Assembly (NCBI GenBank): GCA_034509495.1 | Contig: CM067507.1 | Location: 20,508,621 to 20,572,620 of the forward strand | Direction: 5' to 3' | Origin: Acestrorhynchus altus | Lineage: Eukaryota > Chordata > Actinopteri > Characiformes > Acestrorhynchidae | DNA length: 64,000 nucleotides | Part shown: positions 54,430-64,000 of the stretch, piece after piece | How the letters are laid out: each line of letters begins with the position of its first letter | Numbering within the stretch: position 1 is the first letter of the stretch | Position numbers and translations under genes: made by a program | The notes under the pieces: model-generated | The model's database searches: none | What the model saw: the letters and a program-made list of their open reading frames with translations, nothing else | Told to the model about the DNA's origin: nothing

Positions 54430-54637
54430 GGTTTGATTTGATTATTTATTTATATAGGATATATGAATCTTTATTATTACAATTATAATATCTGAATATT
54501 CTTAATAATTACAACTTTAAAAGGGCGTAACTGCATTATTAGACGTCTATATTATATTAGTGGCACAACAGGATCATTTTTTGCAATTACTTCTGGGACA
54601 ACATATCATCAAAAAAATGTTTTAGTGACAGGCCCCC
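54430..54637 (+). mobile_element. hAT-like element right end, copy 2
   Basis: Same ordered blocks as 12633-12814, ending 'gggacaacatatcatcaaaa' and 'tttagtgacaggcccc'. Only the right part is present. Confidence 0.55.
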
Positions 54638-56780
<2,143 letters not shown>

Positions 56781-59700
56781 TGCATACATCATATAAGGAC
56801 CTGTATGTGACCTGTAAAGTGCCATGATTCAGTTTATTTGATCAATACTATTCACCGTTCTATTTGTTGGAAAAGTATTTTCTGTTGTTTGTTTTTTATC
56901 GCTTGTTGGGTGCCTTGCATAGCGAAGAACATAGAGAATGCCACTGACATTTTCTCTGTTGTTTGGATAAGAAGGTATTGTTTTGTTTTCTTTTTTATGG
57001 AACACAATGAGGAACTCACATGGTCATTTTAGATTTTTTTGTGGTGATTTCCTGTAGATCAGAAGACCAGATCAGGTTTCTATTAAAGACAAGGTGTAGA
57101 GTCTTACTGTTTCTTACTGTTTCAGTATAGAGTATAATATTGTATTCAGCTGTATTGTGTAACAATATTTTATATAAACAGTAAAAAGCTGTAAAGCTGC
57201 TGTAAACGTTATAGTCAGTCGTTATTATCTGTGTTAGTGGGATTGCAACTTTGACAGTATTGATAGAGTAAAACAGCACAATGTTGGTGGAAGTCTTGCA
57301 GTTCATTACTGTGCTCATATACTTAAATACTTTTGAAACCTGCATCAATGACATCATCAGGATTCTGAGACAGAGAAGCAGTTCACCAGCACTGCTGCTC
57401 ATCACTGCACACAGACTTTTTCTAACTCTCTGAACATCTTTATTCATCTTTTGCAGGAAATTCACAGAAAAATATCTGGTGATGTTCCAAAGACTGGCTT
57501 CAGCAGTCTTGTGGTGTCAGTCCAGCACATCCCAGGCTCGGTGAGCAGACAGGTTTTACAACTTAAAGTACTTGAATGCATTAATTAGATTGGGGTTTTA
57601 CAAACATTGCACGTATAATGTACCTCTGAGTAATCATCTATAGCTTCAACCATCCCACAAAGTTCCTGCAGCCTAGATGGGTACCTTAAAAAGCAGCTAT
57701 CCACTCCTCCCCATCTCTCTTTCTCCACACAGTAGTAGTCGTAATATTAAACTTTAATTGCCTCATGTCACTCACCCAGTGATTCACAAATCAGTTGTTC
57801 TGGAACAGAATGGTCTGTTCCCTGAGATGTGCAAAGCCTCAGTTTATAGCCCAGATTCACAGATCAGATTTTCTTATTTAACAGCAAATTAGAGCCACCA
57901 CTTGCCTTATTGCTTCATTATCCCAATAATGTTGTGTTATGTTACAATACAGTTCAATATTCATAATCTACCCAATGGTTTTGGTGGCAGGTTTTACATT
58001 CAGGAGGATGCACTTTTGATGCTACCATTGCTTCCAAAGCATCTATAGCATTCGCTGCAACTTAAGAAATACAAAAAAGTACTTTTGGCCTTCAGGTTAC
58101 CCTTAGTTAATGCAGACAAAACAGAAGAAATTAGACACTGCAATTATCTCCAACAAGGTTTATATCTATTGATTTATTTACTAAATGAAAGTAACCAAAT
58201 TACTATATAATGATGAATGATATTCCTTTTTATTACTCATTCAAAATGTCTGAACAGCAGACCCACCACAAAATAAAATTAAGTACGAAGAACATTTTTG
58301 ATGGTGAAAGAACCTCCTGTGTTCTATACATAATAAAAGGCTTTTCATAAAACTGTGCATCCAAGCTAATACCATTCACCCAATATTTTTCTATCCTTTG
58401 CTCACCCAGGGATTGGTCAGTAGTGGTCAGTGTGAGGTATTTACACAGTGAGCCAGCTTTAGCCTGCTGCATTTAGTACTTCCTCTCTTCTTGTCTTCCA
58501 TTTGAACAAATATTACCAGCGCCCCTAATCCCTAACTATTATGGTTATTGACCCATCGGATCATGTTTTTGATGCTGACCTGTAAAACTGGTCACAAGTA
58601 TTAATTTCACCAGGTACCAAGCCAGAGTGCAATAGTAGGCTGTATCCATCAGGTTAGTCACTTTCAATGCTCATTTTCTTTTGTAGTGGTTAAAGAAAAT
58701 AGTGTTTTGTGAATGAAGGCAGAAGGATGACATCAAGGATAGCTCCTAACTTTCATAAGTTCTTTACCTCTGTTTTTTATCATTGTCATCCACTCACCCA
58801 GAGGGTTCTCTGTTGGTCATCTTCAGTGTCCTCCACTGTCCTTCAGTGTTTTAACAGCTAAAGCAGCCATGATCTTCACCATTATCTTACACTCAATGTC
58901 TGCTCACTCTCATATCAGTTCATCTCCAGCTGATTCATTGTCATTCATGATTTATTGTCCCTGTTCACTGACCATTTCCAATTTGGACTGGTGAGAGTCT
59001 CAGTATTGGGCTGGTCAGAGGAGATGATTTTGAACTCCATAAAGACCCACAGTGATGTATGGGACCCTTTAAAAGATGTGTAAAGTTCCTTTCAGCACAT
59101 TGTCGTTTGCTTGTCCTAATGAAATTCCTAAGTGACCTATATTGTATTTGTTACAGGACATGTAAATGTAAGGAACATGAATGCCAATTGTTTTGGTCAG
59201 TCCTTGAGACAAACTCACATAAAACACATTTATCAATTCAGAGACACTTCTAAAAGCAATATCAAGTATGTTACAGTTAACATTTATGACCCCATTTCTA
59301 GACCTAAATGATGAATTCAGTTTATAAAATGTTGTGACATAGTGTATTGAATTTTAACTTTAAAATATTTATAGAAATGATGTGACTTTCAGTTATTTTG
59401 CTCAGAATTCAAAACTGGGCTCTGGGCTCTAATGGTTTAACAGGCTAAGAGCATCAGTTTCCTCTTCTGTCTTTGTTTCTTTATATGTGTTGTGTTTTTG
59501 TTTAGGTCTTGTATCCGCTCTTGCTCTGCCCATTCCCATCTGTGTCTCTTTCGCTATCAGGTCCAGGTGTGTTGTCTTGTTATTTAAGACCGTCTGTTTC
59601 AGTCCACCCTTGTCGGTCGTTCATTGTTTTGTTTTGTGATTATGTCACTTTGTTGGTCTGTTTCCATGCAGTTTGTTTGCATATCTATTTCCCAGGGTTT

Positions 59701-60589
59701 ATATCACCGTGTTTGTGTTTATATCCAGTTTGTTTTCTTGTGATCAACCTGAAACCCATGCGCACAGACGTTCGCCTCTTGTATGTCTTCATCTGTTCGT
59801 AACTGGTTACAACAATATCTCTGAGCTGTACTCAGAGCACCATTGTTTATTGTCAAACATGGTTACAATTCTTATCAGGGATAATCAGTAATTTAACTCT
59901 AAATCACTGAACCCTTTATTCACTGTCTAGACTTTCTAAATTCATGCATTACTATCACCAAACTTCTCACAAGTGCACTGTTATCTAAAGACTCGATTCT
60001 AGATGTTTCTCTCCACTCACAATTCTCCAAAAGAATGTGTCCTATTCACATTTGACCTGATAGATACTCAATAAAATGATAACAAAGTAAACTATGCAGT
60101 TAATAAACAAATCCCTAAAATGTGTAAAAGTAACTAGTACGATCACTCAGCCCAGTACAATGAGTACCAGAACACATAGAAACTTATACTCTAACAAATC
60201 TGAGGGAATATCAAATCAAAATAATTAGTCAACATCTGCAAATTTTTTCAAGTACACAGAACCTTTTAGCCAAAATTACATGAATTAAAAAAAACAAGTA
60301 TATACTTTTTGTATATACTGAGGATTCAAAACAAACAGGGTTTTTGTTGCAGCATAATTAAAAACATTCGGTGCACTTAACTTCTAATTTAGAAATACTT
60401 GAAACAAGTCAAGGCAATGTCACATGAGTGCTGAGAACGATTAAATAATAGATTTTTTCATGTTGTTTTTTGCACAAAATTGGAAAAACTTATCAGAAAA
60501 ATGAGAAGACTTCATGTGGTGTGTTGACATTTATTAGTAAAACAAAAGGCTAGTTATCTATTGATGACAATGGTAATAAACATTCAAAC
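56781..60589. other. 3.8 kb with no gene established
   Basis: AT-rich DNA. The T-rich stretch 59450-59770 ('gtgttgtcttgttatttaag', 'ttgttttgttttgtgattat') resembles a retroelement 3' region but has no definable ends. A minus-strand frame of 149 codons (57016-57465) has no domain, and its composition follows the AT-rich background. Confidence 0.4.
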
Positions 60590-60900
60590 ATTACACACAT
60601 ATACACTCCTCCGTGTTGTAGTAGGGTATGTTCCCATATTGAACATTGAGGCCAATCCCTACTTTTTGCTGTAGACTGAAAACACAGAACAGATAAAACA
60701 GATTAAAGTTAATAAGACTTAATATGTAGTTGAAAATCCTTTGCTTTACTGCATCAAGTCTGTGATCTACTGACATCACCAAACTTTTGCATTCTTCTTC
60801 TGCGATGCTTTTCCAGGCTTTCACCGCAGCCTCTTTTAGTTGGTGTTTGTTTCGACTCCCTTTAGTCTCCTCTTTAGCAGATAAAATGTAGCTCAATGTG
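60590..60900 (-). pseudogene. Tc1-like transposase C-terminal relic
   Basis: The frame from 60896 contains NKHQLKEAAVKAWKSIAEEE then CKSLVMSVDHRLDAV. The Trp-containing helix followed by 'C..LV.S...RL.AVI' is the closing segment of a Tc1-like transposase. After this the frame passes into unrelated sequence. The DNA-binding and DDE parts and the inverted ends are missing. The variant differs from the other Tc1 relics in the window, so it is a separate family. Confidence 0.65.
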
Positions 60901-63888
<2,988 letters not shown>

Positions 63889-64000
63889 ACACTAATCCAT
63901 CTGTTTCTCTGCATACATTGTTAGTCTCCTTTCACCCTGTTCATCAATTTTCAGGACCCTGCGGGACCATCCCTGAGCAAGTATTATGTGGGTAGTGGGT
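63889..64000 (+). repeat. foldback element, second copy, cut by window end
   Basis: The sequence 'actaatccatctgtttctct', 'gcatacattgttagtctcct', 'ttcaccctgttcatc' and 'gagcaagtattatgtgggta' corresponds to 21107-21205 of the copy at 20989-21585, on the same strand. It continues beyond the window. Confidence 0.75.

Noticed and set aside
57016..57465. 149-codon minus-strand frame
   Set aside because: Composition follows the AT-rich background, no domain, no promoter or splice support; plausible by chance in 64 kb over six frames.

Overview
The window is vertebrate nuclear DNA, almost certainly from a teleost fish. It is AT-rich and gene-poor, with long dinucleotide microsatellites, Tc1-like, hAT-like and PIF/Harbinger-like DNA transposons, a LINE with an open reverse transcriptase frame, tRNA-headed SINEs and many small inverted-repeat elements. 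From memory of fish repeats, an otophysan such as a characin, catfish or relative is plausible, but nothing here proves a lineage. Nearly every open frame of 60-150 codons is a chance frame or transposon debris, and no complete host protein-coding gene can be demonstrated.

Layout. 0-6 kb: a Tc1 fragment, hAT and retroelement debris, and apparently unique sequence. 6.08-7.10 kb: a non-autonomous hAT-type element with 12-bp inverted ends and a perfect 8-bp target duplication, followed by another Tc1 fragment. 8-21 kb: mostly unannotatable DNA carrying a 0.5-kb deleted Tc1 copy, SINEs, hAT ends and the first copy of a three-copy inverted-repeat family. 21-30 kb: a foldback repeat, microsatellites, a GC-rich exon-like patch near 28.3 kb and a decayed Tc1 tail. 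31-35 kb: a SINE, a hAT-like element with the second deleted Tc1 copy nested inside it, an unidentified 141-codon frame and the second copy of the inverted-repeat family.

38.8-40.5 kb is the only region that looks like a host promoter. Two CpG-rich patches carry GC boxes, CCAAT boxes and a full cAMP response element, separated by a CA-rich tract ending in 19 C. On the minus strand lies a strong candidate first coding exon: a signal peptide followed by a consensus splice donor. A second minus-strand frame of 86-111 codons with coding-like composition lies 1 kb further on. I could not identify either.

40.5-53.2 kb is a dense transposon block. It holds a cluster of palindromic small elements, a 206-bp element flanked by TA, a hAT-like transposase relic interrupted by a Tc1 element and by a LINE 3' tail, the third inverted-repeat copy, a two-gene PIF/Harbinger relic, and a 5'-truncated LINE whose reverse transcriptase frame is still open. 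53-64 kb is mostly featureless apart from hAT and Tc1 fragments, two large AT/GT microsatellites and a partial foldback repeat cut by the window end.

I found no sign of a prokaryote-style system, CRISPR array, operon or new enzymatic pathway. The items most worth checking are the promoter and signal-peptide exon near 40.2 kb, the shared-breakpoint Tc1 pair and the nested transposon histories.
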